DNA of 64,000 nt, from the NCBI RefSeq assembly GCF_022008395.1, contig NZ_JAIRBB010000002.1, forward strand, positions 310,001 through 374,000. Direction: 5' to 3'. The position numbers and the translations under genes were made by a program. The DNA comes from Aequorivita xiaoshiensis. GTDB lineage: Bacteria; Bacteroidota; Bacteroidia; Flavobacteriales; Flavobacteriaceae. Within the stretch, counting starts at the first letter, position 1. The number at the start of each line of letters is the position of its first letter. The notes under the pieces were generated by a model that did no database searches, had not been told where the DNA came from, and was given only the letters and a program-made list of their open reading frames with translations. This document shows, piece by piece, positions 25,960-35,403 of this stretch.

Positions 25960-27165
25960 CTATTTCAGTTCGTAATAACTTCGCTTTCCCATTTTAATTT
26001 TGGTTTCACTTTGTAAGTCAACACTCATAAAAGGATCAGTCACTTTTTTTTCGTTAATTTGAACAGCTCCGCTACTAATAAGTCTTCTAATATTCGATTT
26101 ACTCATCTCCCCATTTAACTCAGAACACAAGTCAAGTAAACTAATCGTGCCATTTTCAGTTTGAATTGTATTTAAGTCAATAGGTTCGAATACTTTTTCT
26201 TGAAAATTTTTGTTCTGAAATTGATTACTAAAAAAAGCTTCTGCTTCCTCTGCTGCAACTTCATTGTGGTATTGTGTAATAATATTTTTAGCTATCAACT
26301 TTTTAATGTTCATCGGGTTCTCCCCTTCTTCCATTCTTTTTAAAATAGCTTCTATCTCCTCTATAGAAAAGTCTGTGGCTAATTCTAAAAATTCATTAAT
26401 CAAATTGTCTGAAATTGACATCGTTTTTCCAAACATATCGTTTGGAGAATCAGTGAGCCCAATGATATTATTTAGAGACTTACTCATTTTCTCATTTCCG
26501 TCTAGTCCTTTTAACAAGGGCATACACATTACAGTTTGCGGACTCATATCGAATGTTTCCTGCAACTGCCTTCCCATAGTACAATTAAAAAGCTGGTCTG
26601 TACCTCCCATTTCGATATCTGCTTTAATTTTCACCGAATCGAAGCCTTGTAGAATTGGGTACACAAGTTCGTTCATCGCAATAGGAGTATTTTCAGAAAA
26701 ACGCTTATTAAAATCGTTTCTATGCATTAATTGAGCAACGGTAACCTTAGATAATATCTGTATTACTTCTGTAAACTCAAGCTTATCTAACCACTCTGAG
26801 TTAAAAACTATTTTAGTTTTTTCAATATCCATAATTTTGGATAATTGATTGAGGTAAGTTTCAGCATTGTGTTGTACCTCGCCAATGCTCAACGGCATCC
26901 TACTTTTATTTTTACCCGTTGGATCTCCAATACGGGCAGTAAAACTTCCTACCAAAATCACAATTTGGTGACCTAAATCTTGAAATTCTCTTAGTTTTTT
27001 TAAAACCACGGCGTGTCCCAAATGTAAATCTGGAGCAGTGGGGTCGAAACCAAGCTTAATTATTAATTTTCGATTTTCCTTTTCAGCTTGTTTTAATTTT
27101 TCCTCCAATCCATTTTCTGGAAGAATAATTTCAACGTTTTGTTTTAGTTTTTCAATAGTTTCCAT
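25960..27165 (-). CDS. tyrS: Tyrosine-tRNA ligase
   Basis: A 401 aa class I aminoacyl-tRNA synthetase that charges tRNA-Tyr. The HIGH motif is HLGH (48-51), the KMSKS motif is intact (226-230), and a C-terminal S4 RNA-binding domain is present (SKSNIRRLISSGAVQINEKKV). The lengths fit the shorter TyrRS group. The start codon lies about 10 nt after the U-run of a terminator, so transcription must read through it; see the leader features. Confidence 0.96.
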   Translation of the reverse strand: METIEKLKQNVEIILPENGLEEKLKQAEKENRKLIIKLGFDPTAPDLHLGHAVVLKKLREFQDLGHQIVILVGSFTARIGDPTGKNKSRMPLSIGEVQHNAETYLNQLSKIMDIEKTKIVFNSEWLDKLEFTEVIQILSKVTVAQLMHRNDFNKRFSENTPIAMNELVYPILQGFDSVKIKADIEMGGTDQLFNCTMGRQLQETFDMSPQTVMCMPLLKGLDGNEKMSKSLNNIIGLTDSPNDMFGKTMSISDNLINEFLELATDFSIEEIEAILKRMEEGENPMNIKKLIAKNIITQYHNEVAAEEAEAFFSNQFQNKNFQEKVFEPIDLNTIQTENGTISLLDLCSELNGEMSKSNIRRLISSGAVQINEKKVTDPFMSVDLQSETKIKMGKRSYYELK

Positions 27166-27174
27166 TTTTTCTTA

Positions 27175-27206
27175 AATAAAAAAGCCCGAGCATTTGCTCG
27201 GGCTTT
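27175..27206 (-). terminator. Terminator directly ahead of tyrS (candidate attenuator)
   Basis: Perfect stem AAAGCCCGAGCA/TGCTCGGGCTTT and a run of U in minus-strand RNA, ending about 10 nt before the tyrS ATG. There is no room for a promoter between hairpin and gene. TGCTCGG at 27267-27273 upstream can pair with CCGAGCA of its 5' arm and would prevent the terminator. The alternative reading, a plain terminator of the GMC oxidoreductase gene, leaves tyrS without a promoter. Confidence 0.75.
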
Positions 27207-27233
27207 AGATTAAAATATAGTGTTTTTAACTTC

Positions 27234-27338
27234 TTAAATTTTATTTAAAACATATACATAGCCATTCCGAGCAGATATTATTTGGTCATAATAAGTGCTG
27301 AAATAAGGCAGGCGTAGTATGTTATTTAAAGTTTTCAA
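27234..27338 (-). CDS. Putative Tyr-rich leader ORF of tyrS (34 codons, TTG start)
   Basis: An open frame between the promoter and the terminator contains five Tyr in 34 residues (PYFSTYYDQIISARNGYVYV in the middle). The Tyr-Tyr pair lies 14 nt before the TGCTCGG strand of the antiterminator, so a ribosome stalled there would leave that strand free. Doubts: it must start at TTG a few nt after the expected transcription start, and a shorter ATG ORF (MAMYMF, 27245-27265) overlaps in another frame. Confidence 0.45.
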   Translation of the reverse strand: MKTLNNILRLPYFSTYYDQIISARNGYVYVLNKI

Positions 27339-27347
27339 TTCTGACCA

Positions 27348-27379
27348 CAAAGTTAAGTGTTAATATAATGCTGAACAAA
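27348..27379 (-). promoter_or_regulatory. tyrS leader promoter
   Basis: TAACTTTG on the minus strand (27348-27355) fits TAnnTTTG, with TTTG (27376-27379) upstream across a 20 nt spacer as -33. It would produce a leader transcript of about 170 nt before the tyrS ATG. Confidence 0.65.
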
Positions 27380-27407
27380 TAAATATAGCTACACCCAAAA
27401 TCATGTG

Positions 27408-29030
27408 CTAGTTACATTGTTGGTAATCACTTTTAATTATTTCGTCCATACAGTATTCAGCAACTGCAGTAATAGTTAGAAAAGGATTTACACCAATGCT
27501 TGCAGGAACTAGAGCGCCGTCGGTTATATACAAGTTTTCATATCCTTTAACTCGACCATATAAATCGGTTGTTTTACCTAATACTGCACCACCTAGTGGA
27601 TGATAACAAATATCTGGTCCATAACCACCCTTCCATAACAACCCAGAAGGAGTTCCACCGTTTGCTTTATTCATTTTCTTGATAAAATACTTGGCGTTTT
27701 TTACAGTGTGCTTGTAATTTTTCTTTTCCCAATTAACTATGATATCATTTATCTTTGGATTATATGAAATACTTCCAGGTGTTGGTACTTTATTAATTAT
27801 TAAATACAGAGCCGTATATACCTCCATTCCCATTGGTAAAGGAGAAATTTCAGCAAAAAATGAATGTTTCTCATCCTCCCAATTGTCAATCCCTGAAACT
27901 GGAATTGTAGATTGTTTAACCCCCGTACCTGGTCGGAAATTGCTATCGGTAGCCTCATTTTCTACTCTATTAAAAAGAGTATTTACCATATTTCTTCCAG
28001 TCATTACATTTCCGTTATTCCCCCAATATTCTCCTAAACTAGGATCAAAATTGTTCATTTTACCTTTGAATTTTGAAGCCAATAACAGTTTTGTAGTACC
28101 AAGACTTCCTGCGTTTAGGAATAGTTTTTTACAGTTTATAGTTTTCTTTTCAACTACTTCGCCTTCAGTATTTAAAACATTTACATATACAGCATAGCCT
28201 TTCTCCGTTTGCTGAAAGTAATCAACTTGATGAAGATCATGAATGCTCAACAATCCAGTTGTAAGAGCTTTTTTTAAATACGTTTTTTCAAGGCTTTGTT
28301 TCCCGTGGTTATTTCCGTAAATCACCTCTTTAGCAAGTGCAGACTTTGGTACTTTTCCTGCTTCTTCCTTCTTCATATAATCGAAAGAGTATACATTAGG
28401 AACTCGTATAGTCTTAAATCCAGCTTTCCTTGCTTCACTCTCACCTACTCTCGCAAATTTATAATAGGGAGTATCATTGTAATATTTATCCGAAATTTGA
28501 TTTACATCTAATTCTTTTTGTGCTAATGGGAAATAAGTTTTCCAAAATTCTTCGACATCTAAATCTGGAAATATTTCTTTAAAATATTGTTTTTTAGGCT
28601 GTACGGCCATTCCTCCATTTACCAATGAGCCCCCTCCTACGCCCCGACCAGCATAAACCTTAACATTTTCAAAATCCATTCGATCGAGAACACCAGTAAA
28701 CTTTTTATTAAATCTAGAAATGTTCATCATTGGGGCTTGAGTCGATTTTCTAAGCCAAGTAGAATTGTTTTTAGGTGTAATTAAGTTTGAAAATGGCTTG
28801 TATTTACCTCCCTCTTTTTCCCAATCTAATCCCATTTCTAACATCACAACCTTTTTTCCTGCTTGAGTAAGACGCAACGCAGCTACTGCTCCTCCATATC
28901 CTGAACCAATAACTAGGTTCTCGATATATTCGTTTGTTTTTGTTGTCATTAATTCACTTGCTAAAACACTAGGAACCATAAGCCCCATACTTAATCCTGA
29001 GGTTAGTTTTATAAAGCTTCTTCTTTTCAT
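27408..29030 (-). CDS. GMC family oxidoreductase, cholesterol-oxidase-like, Tat exported
   Basis: A 540 aa FAD-dependent oxidoreductase. The first residues MKRRSFIKLTSG fit a Tat signal. The FAD-binding motif is VIGSGYGGAVAALRL, and the C-terminal GMC region has YHPLGGAVLG and LYITDGALVPASIGVNPFLTITAVAEY. The pattern is closest to the cholesterol oxidase/ChoD branch, which oxidises secondary alcohols on hydrophobic substrates; the true substrate is unknown. It is periplasmic if Tat is functional, and it is monocistronic. Confidence 0.88.
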   Translation of the reverse strand: MKRRSFIKLTSGLSMGLMVPSVLASELMTTKTNEYIENLVIGSGYGGAVAALRLTQAGKKVVMLEMGLDWEKEGGKYKPFSNLITPKNNSTWLRKSTQAPMMNISRFNKKFTGVLDRMDFENVKVYAGRGVGGGSLVNGGMAVQPKKQYFKEIFPDLDVEEFWKTYFPLAQKELDVNQISDKYYNDTPYYKFARVGESEARKAGFKTIRVPNVYSFDYMKKEEAGKVPKSALAKEVIYGNNHGKQSLEKTYLKKALTTGLLSIHDLHQVDYFQQTEKGYAVYVNVLNTEGEVVEKKTINCKKLFLNAGSLGTTKLLLASKFKGKMNNFDPSLGEYWGNNGNVMTGRNMVNTLFNRVENEATDSNFRPGTGVKQSTIPVSGIDNWEDEKHSFFAEISPLPMGMEVYTALYLIINKVPTPGSISYNPKINDIIVNWEKKNYKHTVKNAKYFIKKMNKANGGTPSGLLWKGGYGPDICYHPLGGAVLGKTTDLYGRVKGYENLYITDGALVPASIGVNPFLTITAVAEYCMDEIIKSDYQQCN

Positions 29031-29424
29031 TATAATTCAACCGATTTCTAGTGGTATTAATTTTTATCTTTTCTGAGCGGTTTCAAACCCTTGTAATGTG
29101 ACTAATATACGAATGATAAGAAAGCTAACAGATAAGAAAATTCTGAAAATATTCTTAATTATTTCTTGAGGACGGAAATTATAGACTTTTAAAGAAAACG
29201 TCTTTAATGATTAAGAAAAATAATAACAGGTTTATCCCATAATCCACCAATCAACTATTTAAGTAGCTATAAAAAAACCTAACAGATTTTTCACCTTCAC
29301 TATTTTGCAATTGTGAAGAAATGAAACCTGTTAGGTTATAATAATGTTATTGTTCGAAAATGAAGTAATTTAAAAGACTATCTTATTTACGAAATAGAAT
29401 TAACTCCTCAATTTAAACTTCAGT
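29031..29424. other. Intergenic between GMC oxidoreductase and FrnE-like gene
   Basis: Apart from the terminator hairpin at 29271-29337, which belongs to the FrnE-like gene, nothing is recognised. No promoter with both elements was seen for the GMC gene. Confidence 0.4.
29271..29337 (-). terminator. Terminator after the FrnE-like gene
   Basis: Outer stem AACCTAACAG/CTGTTAGGTT (29276-29285 with 29328-29337), inner TTCAC/GTGAA, followed by seven U in minus-strand RNA. The long loop makes it a two-part hairpin. Confidence 0.75.
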
Positions 29425-30144
29425 CTATTCACAAGTGCCATCTGGGCTACAACTTTGGCCTTGTGTAACTTCTAATTTTGTTTCTGGATTAAGTTTTCTC
29501 CATTCGTCAAATGCAACTTCTAGGTTTTCTAAGAATGCCTGAGGTGGTTGCGCTCCAGAAACTCCATATTTTCGGTCAAGTACAAAAAACGGAACTCCCT
29601 GAACTCCTAGCTCTCTAGCTTCCTGAATATCTTGTTTAAATAAAGACACAAATTTCTCATCGTTCAATGCTGCTTTTACTTCGGCTTCACCTAGCTCTAA
29701 TTCTTTCCCAATTTGAACTAAGGTATCAATATCAGCTATATTTTTCCCCTCTGTGAAAAATGCAAGAAATAGTTTTTCTTCTGCTTGATCTCCTAAACCT
29801 TTGGTTTTGGCAAACTGAATAAACTTATGAGCGTTTAATGAATTCACCATTACTGCTTTATCAAAATTGTATTCCAAGCCAACCTGTTTTGCCGAAAGGG
29901 TAACGTTATCTAGCATTCCTTTTACTTGCTCTTGGCTCATTCCTTTATTTTTAACAAGATAGTCTTGGTAGCTGTCTTTTGGTTCCTCAGGAATATTAGA
30001 GTCTAATTGGTAACTTTTCCAAACTACCTCAAGTTCATTTTTATGCTCGAATTGTTCGAGTGCTGTTTCAAAATTTCTCTTCCCGATATAGCAAAAAGGA
30101 CACATTACATCACTCCAAATTTCTATTTTCATTTTGTTTTCCAT
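29425..30144 (-). CDS. DsbA family oxidoreductase, FrnE-like
   Basis: A 239 aa thioredoxin-fold protein of the FrnE / 2-hydroxychromene-2-carboxylate isomerase group. The active site CPFC lies in WSDVMCPFCYIGKRNF, and the cis-Pro loop is GVQGVPFFVLD. A C-terminal pair of cysteines (SCSPDGTC) is present, as in FrnE proteins implicated in oxidative stress. There is no signal peptide, so it is probably cytoplasmic. Translation may begin at the second Met (MKIEIW). Confidence 0.9.
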   Translation of the reverse strand: MENKMKIEIWSDVMCPFCYIGKRNFETALEQFEHKNELEVVWKSYQLDSNIPEEPKDSYQDYLVKNKGMSQEQVKGMLDNVTLSAKQVGLEYNFDKAVMVNSLNAHKFIQFAKTKGLGDQAEEKLFLAFFTEGKNIADIDTLVQIGKELELGEAEVKAALNDEKFVSLFKQDIQEARELGVQGVPFFVLDRKYGVSGAQPPQAFLENLEVAFDEWRKLNPETKLEVTQGQSCSPDGTCE

Positions 30145-30300
30145 TATTCATTTAAGATTTTAATTCACTTATTTCTTTCTTCTCCTGCTCAATAACTTAG
30201 CCTAAAGTTTTCAATAAAGCAACAGGTTCTAATAAATTCCTATATGTCGGTTCAACTAATACTTCATTACAGAAATATCTACCAAAAACATAGCCAATTA

Positions 30301-31461
30301 TTAAAAGTGCTTTATTACTTGGGCAGTACCAATTCCTAATTCGTGTTGATAACCATTACGCTTTAAAGCAGTTTCAATAGCACCTACAGTTGCGAGTAAA
30401 TCTGTTTTGTTTATTGAGCCCATATGACCAATTCTAAAGTAATTGTCTTTTAATTCTGGCAATAGACCACCTGCTAATACTATACCATTGTCACCCACTA
30501 CTTGTAAAAATGCTTTAGCATCCATATTCTTAGGATATAATGGAGCTGTTAAGGTGTTTGCTACTGTTTCAGCATTCTTAGTTAATAACTCCAATCCTAA
30601 AGCTTTGATAGCTTCACGCATAGCCTTTCCTGCGCGTTTATGACGATCAAAACGATGTTCTAATCCTTCCTTTAAAATTAAGTCCAAACTTTTTTCTAAA
30701 GCAATAATAAGGTTTACCGGAGGCGTCCCAAAATATGAGGCTTGCCTGTTTTCGTAAGCTTGCATTATAGGAAGCCAGTTTGTCCAATCGGAATAATAGT
30801 TGGAAACTGGACTTTTACGATTTTCAAAAGTTTTGATTGCATTTGGAGATGCTACCAAAAGTGCAAGTCCAGGTGGAACTCCTACTGCTTTTTGAGATGC
30901 GGTAACTACAACATCTATTCCCCATTCTTCTTGCTTAATTTCTTCACCCGCTACCGAGCAAACTCCATCGAGAATTGTCAACACCTTGTATTTTTTTCCT
31001 AATGCACCTATGCTTCTAGCATCATTTAATACCGCAGTGGAAGTATCGACGTGAGTAAATGCCAAAATTTTATAATTATTAGATTTTAGTTGCTTCTCAA
31101 CATCATCTATAGGGACAATATGGCCCACCTCGGATTCAAGAATATCTACATCTGCTCCATAGCGTTTTAAAATTTCAGCATATCGAAGCCCAAAGTATCC
31201 TGTAGAAACCACTAGCACCTTATCGCCAACTTCAACCAAATTGGCTGCCGCCATATCCATAGCAAGTGTCCCTGTTCCTGCTACTATAAATCCCTGTCCA
31301 GAAGGACACTGACAAATATCCTTTAACAACTTTAAACTGTTTGCAAATACAGCTATAAAATCAGGGTCGATATGACTAGGTGTAGGAATAGCCATAGATT
31401 GTAAAACTTCATTTTTAAACTCTATTGGCCCTGGAATCATTAACAACTTCCTTGAATTCAT
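30301..31461 (-). CDS. Class V aminotransferase, alanine-glyoxylate type
   Basis: A 386 aa PLP enzyme of the AGXT/serine-pyruvate aminotransferase family. The N-terminus has MIPGPIEFKNEVLQSM, and the PLP lysine is Lys191 in TASQKAVGVPPGL. The C-terminus has YFRIGHMGSINKTDLL. It would transfer an amino group from alanine or serine to glyoxylate or pyruvate, though the exact pair is not readable. It is a single gene. Confidence 0.9.
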   Translation of the reverse strand: MNSRKLLMIPGPIEFKNEVLQSMAIPTPSHIDPDFIAVFANSLKLLKDICQCPSGQGFIVAGTGTLAMDMAAANLVEVGDKVLVVSTGYFGLRYAEILKRYGADVDILESEVGHIVPIDDVEKQLKSNNYKILAFTHVDTSTAVLNDARSIGALGKKYKVLTILDGVCSVAGEEIKQEEWGIDVVVTASQKAVGVPPGLALLVASPNAIKTFENRKSPVSNYYSDWTNWLPIMQAYENRQASYFGTPPVNLIIALEKSLDLILKEGLEHRFDRHKRAGKAMREAIKALGLELLTKNAETVANTLTAPLYPKNMDAKAFLQVVGDNGIVLAGGLLPELKDNYFRIGHMGSINKTDLLATVGAIETALKRNGYQHELGIGTAQVIKHF

Positions 31462-31738
31462 ATACTTTGTTTAAATTTTTTCTGCAATGCAATTAATATA
31501 ATAAAATTTACAAGATGAGATATTCCGTTAAGTAATTATTAACCTTATTTATCCTAAAGGAAACTAAGAATTGCTAGATTAACGATATACAATTTTGGAT
31601 ACAGAATGAAAATTCGAAATAAACCATTAAACACAGCAACGTAACAAGAAATTGTGTTAAATGTCGTAATTAAAAATTAAAAATCTCAACATATTTTTTA
31701 CGCTTCAAAGCAAATTGTAAGCATAGGAGTCTGAAAAC

Positions 31739-33736
31739 CTATTGCAACTCATACCGTAACAATCTCAATGCATTCAATACAACTACCAAAGTTGATCCTT
31801 CGTGGAAGACAACTGCTGGTCCTATTGCTATGGTTCCCATAATTGTTAATGGAACTAATATAGCTACCATTCCCAGACTAATTATTAAGTTTTGTTTAAT
31901 AATGCTTTTTGCTTTTCTACTTAGGCCAATTGCAAAGGGAAGATTATCTAATTTATCTGCCATTAGTGCTATATCTGCAGTTTCTAAAGCTACATCAGAC
32001 CCTGCAGCTCCCATGGCAATTCCTACTGTACTTTTTGCCATTGCAGGGGCGTCATTCACACCATCTCCAACCATAGCCACTCCTCCACTTTCTCCTTCCT
32101 TAAGTTTTTCTATTGCTGTAACTTTATCTTCAGGAAGTAAACTTCCCATCGGATCGGTTATTCCAATAATTTTTGCAACAGCATTAGCTACTTTTTGATT
32201 ATCGCCCGTAAGCATAACCATTCGTTTAATACCTATTCTTTTTAAAGCGGTTAAGGTTGAAATCGCTTCTGAACGGGCTACATCCATGGCTGCAATAACA
32301 CCTAAGTAATCATTCTCTTGATGAACAATCATTGCTGTATTTCCTTCCATTTCAAGCTCAGCCATTTTTTGGTCTATTTCCTCAGGTACTGCCGTTCCTG
32401 TTAACTCTTCAAAAAGTCTTCGATTACCAATATGAACAAGACCACCATTGTAATCGGCTTGAATTCCTCGTGCGGTTAAGGCCTTTAAATTTTCAGCTTT
32501 CGGAATATCGATATCTCCTAATTCTTTTTTCCCGCCCTCTACTATAGCTGCCGCTAATGGGTGATCACTAAGTGCCTCTACAGCTACAGAAACCTTTAGT
32601 AATTGTTCGCTACTTATATTTCCAAAAGGAATAGCGTGTGTTAGTTTAGGTCTACCTTCGGTTAGAGTTCCTGTTTTATCAAATGCAATTGCACTAACTC
32701 CGCCTAAATCTTCTAATGGACGACCTCCTTTTATCAACACTCCTTGCCGAGCTGCTCTTGCAATTCCAGCCAACACAGCACTAGGTGTTGATATAGCCAA
32801 GGCACATGGTGAAGCGGCAATTAAAACTGACATTGCTCTGTAAAAACTCTGCTCGAAAGTTTCGTCAATTACAACAAAACCGAATAGTAGTAGAATTACT
32901 AAAATTAACACCGACGGCACGTAGTACTTTTCAAACCTGTCTGTTAGATGTTGTGTAGGTGATTTTTGGGTTTCGGCCTCTTTCACTAAATAGATTAATC
33001 GCGAAAGTGTGCTGTCTTTTGACTCCTTTAAAACTTTAATTTCCAGTGCTCCACTGCCGTTAATTGTACCCGCGAAAACTCTATGTTCAGGCAATAAATT
33101 CTTAATTTCGATGTCATCTTTCCAGCTATCGCTTGGGAGTTTGGTAATTGGCATACTTTCTCCGGTAATTGAAGCCTGATTTACTGCACTCGTTCCTTTT
33201 GCTACTACTCCATCAGCTGCGATAGTTGAATTTGGCTTTACCACAATTATGTCTCCAACTTTAAGTTGTTCAATGTGAACTTCTTTCAGATTTCCATTAT
33301 GTTTTACAAGTGCGGTTGGAGGCGCTAATTCTGAAAGAGCAGAAATAGACTTTCGTGCTCTTTTCATTGCGTAATGTTCTAGAGCGTGTCCTAAACTAAA
33401 CAGAAATAGTAATAAGGCACTTTCGCTCCACTTTCCCAATGCAGCTGCACCAATAGCTGCAAAAAGCATTAAGAAATCAATTTCAAATTTTCCTTTTAAA
33501 AGACCGCTAATAGCAGAAGAGAAAGTGAAAACTCCACCAAAAATTGCTCCGATAATAAAAACCGGAGTTACAATGGATTCAGAAACGCTAGAGATAAACG
33601 ATAAGATGACCCCAGTAACCCAAAATACTCCACTGATTATTGCGAAATAGAGTTCGGTGTTTTCTCCTAAAAAATTGAGGTTAGCATGACCGTGCTCACT
33701 GTTTTCTTGATGTGAATCCTTACTGGCATCTTTCAT
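31739..33736 (-). CDS. P1B-4 type metal-transporting ATPase
   Basis: A 665 aa heavy-metal efflux ATPase. The transmembrane metal site is SPC (309-311, ASPCALAIST), not CPC, and the last membrane helix carries HEGST (645-649). Together these mark the P1B-4 group, whose characterised members export Co(II), Fe(II) or related ions. The phosphorylation site is DKTGT (Asp353), TGES is the actuator motif and GDGVND the hinge. There is no N-terminal CxxC metal domain, only a His-containing tail (residues 8-17). Confidence 0.9.
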   Translation of the reverse strand: MKDASKDSHQENSEHGHANLNFLGENTELYFAIISGVFWVTGVILSFISSVSESIVTPVFIIGAIFGGVFTFSSAISGLLKGKFEIDFLMLFAAIGAAALGKWSESALLLFLFSLGHALEHYAMKRARKSISALSELAPPTALVKHNGNLKEVHIEQLKVGDIIVVKPNSTIAADGVVAKGTSAVNQASITGESMPITKLPSDSWKDDIEIKNLLPEHRVFAGTINGSGALEIKVLKESKDSTLSRLIYLVKEAETQKSPTQHLTDRFEKYYVPSVLILVILLLFGFVVIDETFEQSFYRAMSVLIAASPCALAISTPSAVLAGIARAARQGVLIKGGRPLEDLGGVSAIAFDKTGTLTEGRPKLTHAIPFGNISSEQLLKVSVAVEALSDHPLAAAIVEGGKKELGDIDIPKAENLKALTARGIQADYNGGLVHIGNRRLFEELTGTAVPEEIDQKMAELEMEGNTAMIVHQENDYLGVIAAMDVARSEAISTLTALKRIGIKRMVMLTGDNQKVANAVAKIIGITDPMGSLLPEDKVTAIEKLKEGESGGVAMVGDGVNDAPAMAKSTVGIAMGAAGSDVALETADIALMADKLDNLPFAIGLSRKAKSIIKQNLIISLGMVAILVPLTIMGTIAIGPAVVFHEGSTLVVVLNALRLLRYELQ

Positions 33737-33890
33737 ATTATTTTTGATTTCTTAGTTTTTATAAACCTAAATGTTCTTTTAAATTTTTTTTATTCTGTAT
33801 AAAGTATATTGAGAAAGACTGTTAATTGTTCAATTACAAATGGTAACGCTTTGGTTCTATCAAGCTTTTACTGTTTCCCGCAAATAAAAA

Positions 33891-34442
33891 TTAGTCTTGT
33901 GTTCCTAAATTAGTTTTTGAAGATGTGTGTTCCTCGAGATAATAATTATCCTCAGAATTTATTGGTCTAAAATCCTGATTACTGAAAGGAGAAGTTTCAG
34001 GGATTTTCACAACATTGTATTCAAATCCCACTGCTATATGGCATTTATTACATGTATTTGTAAGTGAGATAAAATTTCTTTTAAAAGCTTCTGAATTTTT
34101 TTCATCAATGGCTTTTTCAATGTTTTCTAAAGGTGAATTTAACATTCCTATCATTTCACTTTCTTTACGACCAGCTTGATACTTTTGAATGTCTTCTATA
34201 GCTTCTTCTAATTCGTGGATTTCAAAATCGGCGAGATCCCAGTTTTTATTTTGTCCTGCGAACCACAATTTTGCGTGATGTGTTTGTATAGATCCCATAA
34301 AATCTCCAAAACCTGGTTTATAAGCGTCTGCAAGTTTACTTTCTAACTTGTTTATGCGCTCTTCCAAATCTTTTGTACTATCTGTTTGCTGATTACAGGC
34401 TAATAAAGATAAACTCAATAAAATTAAAAGTAAATGTTTCAT
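33891..34442 (-). CDS. Lipoprotein with a single CxxCH heme motif
   Basis: A 183 aa protein with a lipobox (LLAC, Cys16), a coiled-coil-like segment at 24-38, a helical region at 45-130, and CNKCH at 131-135 followed by IAVGFEYN. Helix-rich architecture with the heme motif near the end of a helix recalls small cytochrome c-prime-like proteins. It is probably a membrane-anchored periplasmic c-type cytochrome. It lies 154 nt upstream of the P1B-4 ATPase gene on the same strand. Confidence 0.75.
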   Translation of the reverse strand: MKHLLLILLSLSLLACNQQTDSTKDLEERINKLESKLADAYKPGFGDFMGSIQTHHAKLWFAGQNKNWDLADFEIHELEEAIEDIQKYQAGRKESEMIGMLNSPLENIEKAIDEKNSEAFKRNFISLTNTCNKCHIAVGFEYNVVKIPETSPFSNQDFRPINSEDNYYLEEHTSSKTNLGTQD

Positions 34443-34744
34443 TTACAGAGGTTTTATTTATTCTTATTAAAATGATTTTAGTAATCTCTTTCTGTTAGAA
34501 ATTACTCTAAGTTCAAATTACATCAATTTAATATATAATCAAATTTTAAGCATCGAGAAATCTACTAAATATATTGATTTTAAATATAAAAGGGATGGGG
34601 ATAAAAGATATACTTCTTCTCTTTAAAAATTAATCAATTTTAGTATGAAACTGCTAAAGTTAATTCGGGAGTTGTTCAATGAGAAAATCGAGTGGATTGA
34701 CTATTTAACCATTCTTTCTTAGGGGTGCCTATAAAATTATTTAT
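34443..34744. other. Intergenic, nothing recognised
   Basis: AT-rich stretch between two minus-strand genes. No ORF with protein-like composition, no hairpin with U-tract and no complete promoter were seen. Confidence 0.4.
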
Positions 34745-35248
34745 CTATTTCTTGTTGAAGATTAATATCCTAATCGCGAAAAAAATTGGAGTTGCAACTA
34801 ATAAAATTGGAAATAAAGGTGTGAGATAGTTGTCGAGGTTATTTTCTATTTCAAGACCGTCTAATAGCGACAAAACTGTGACTGTAATACACAAAAGTGC
34901 TATTAATAATCCCACAATTCGAAGCATTAGTGTTGCTTGTTTATAGTTATACCTAGCATTTTTATCATTAATTTCAGTGGGATAATTAAAAATCCAAGGA
35001 TATTGATTGAGTTTAAATACTGCGAGAGTGATAACACCACAAATTATCGGGCTCGTCCATAGCACACTTTTTGCTCCAAATCCATTTTCATCTTTTGAAG
35101 GCCAATTAAAGTGAATAGCAATCTTTTCAGGTAGTTGATTGTAAAAATATCCTATTAAAATTGTCGACGCTATTATTAGCAGAAATGTAATTACTTCAAT
35201 AAACTTATCAATTGTAGTTTTCTCGATTTTAATTTTTGGACGCGTCAT
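34745..35248 (-). CDS. DUF1648 domain membrane protein
   Basis: A 167 aa protein with four predicted membrane segments. Between the first and second is the DUF1648 motif LPEKIAIHFNWPSKDENGFGAKS, also found in SdpI-like immunity proteins. The function of this stand-alone form is unknown. No SdpC-like toxin gene lies nearby, so an immunity role is not supported by context. Confidence 0.8.
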   Translation of the reverse strand: MTRPKIKIEKTTIDKFIEVITFLLIIASTILIGYFYNQLPEKIAIHFNWPSKDENGFGAKSVLWTSPIICGVITLAVFKLNQYPWIFNYPTEINDKNARYNYKQATLMLRIVGLLIALLCITVTVLSLLDGLEIENNLDNYLTPLFPILLVATPIFFAIRILIFNKK

Positions 35249-35403
35249 TTAATTAATTCAACTTTAAAAAATGAATACTTTAATTGCACGAATTTGATGT
35301 GTGTATTAAAGCTTACTAGAATAGCAAGGGTTAAACCTTTAATTAAATTTTTCCTAATTTATTACTAAATTAAGAATTTATGGAATAAATTAAATTTAAC
35401 TTT

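Noticed and set aside
29271-29337. Structured element after the FrnE-like gene considered as a small RNA or riboswitch
   Set aside because: It lies downstream of a gene and ends in a U-run, so an intrinsic terminator explains it.
34745-35248. DUF1648 protein as an SdpI-type toxin immunity gene
   Set aside because: No toxin, two-component system or bacteriocin genes are near, and the protein lacks the full SdpI C-terminal region.
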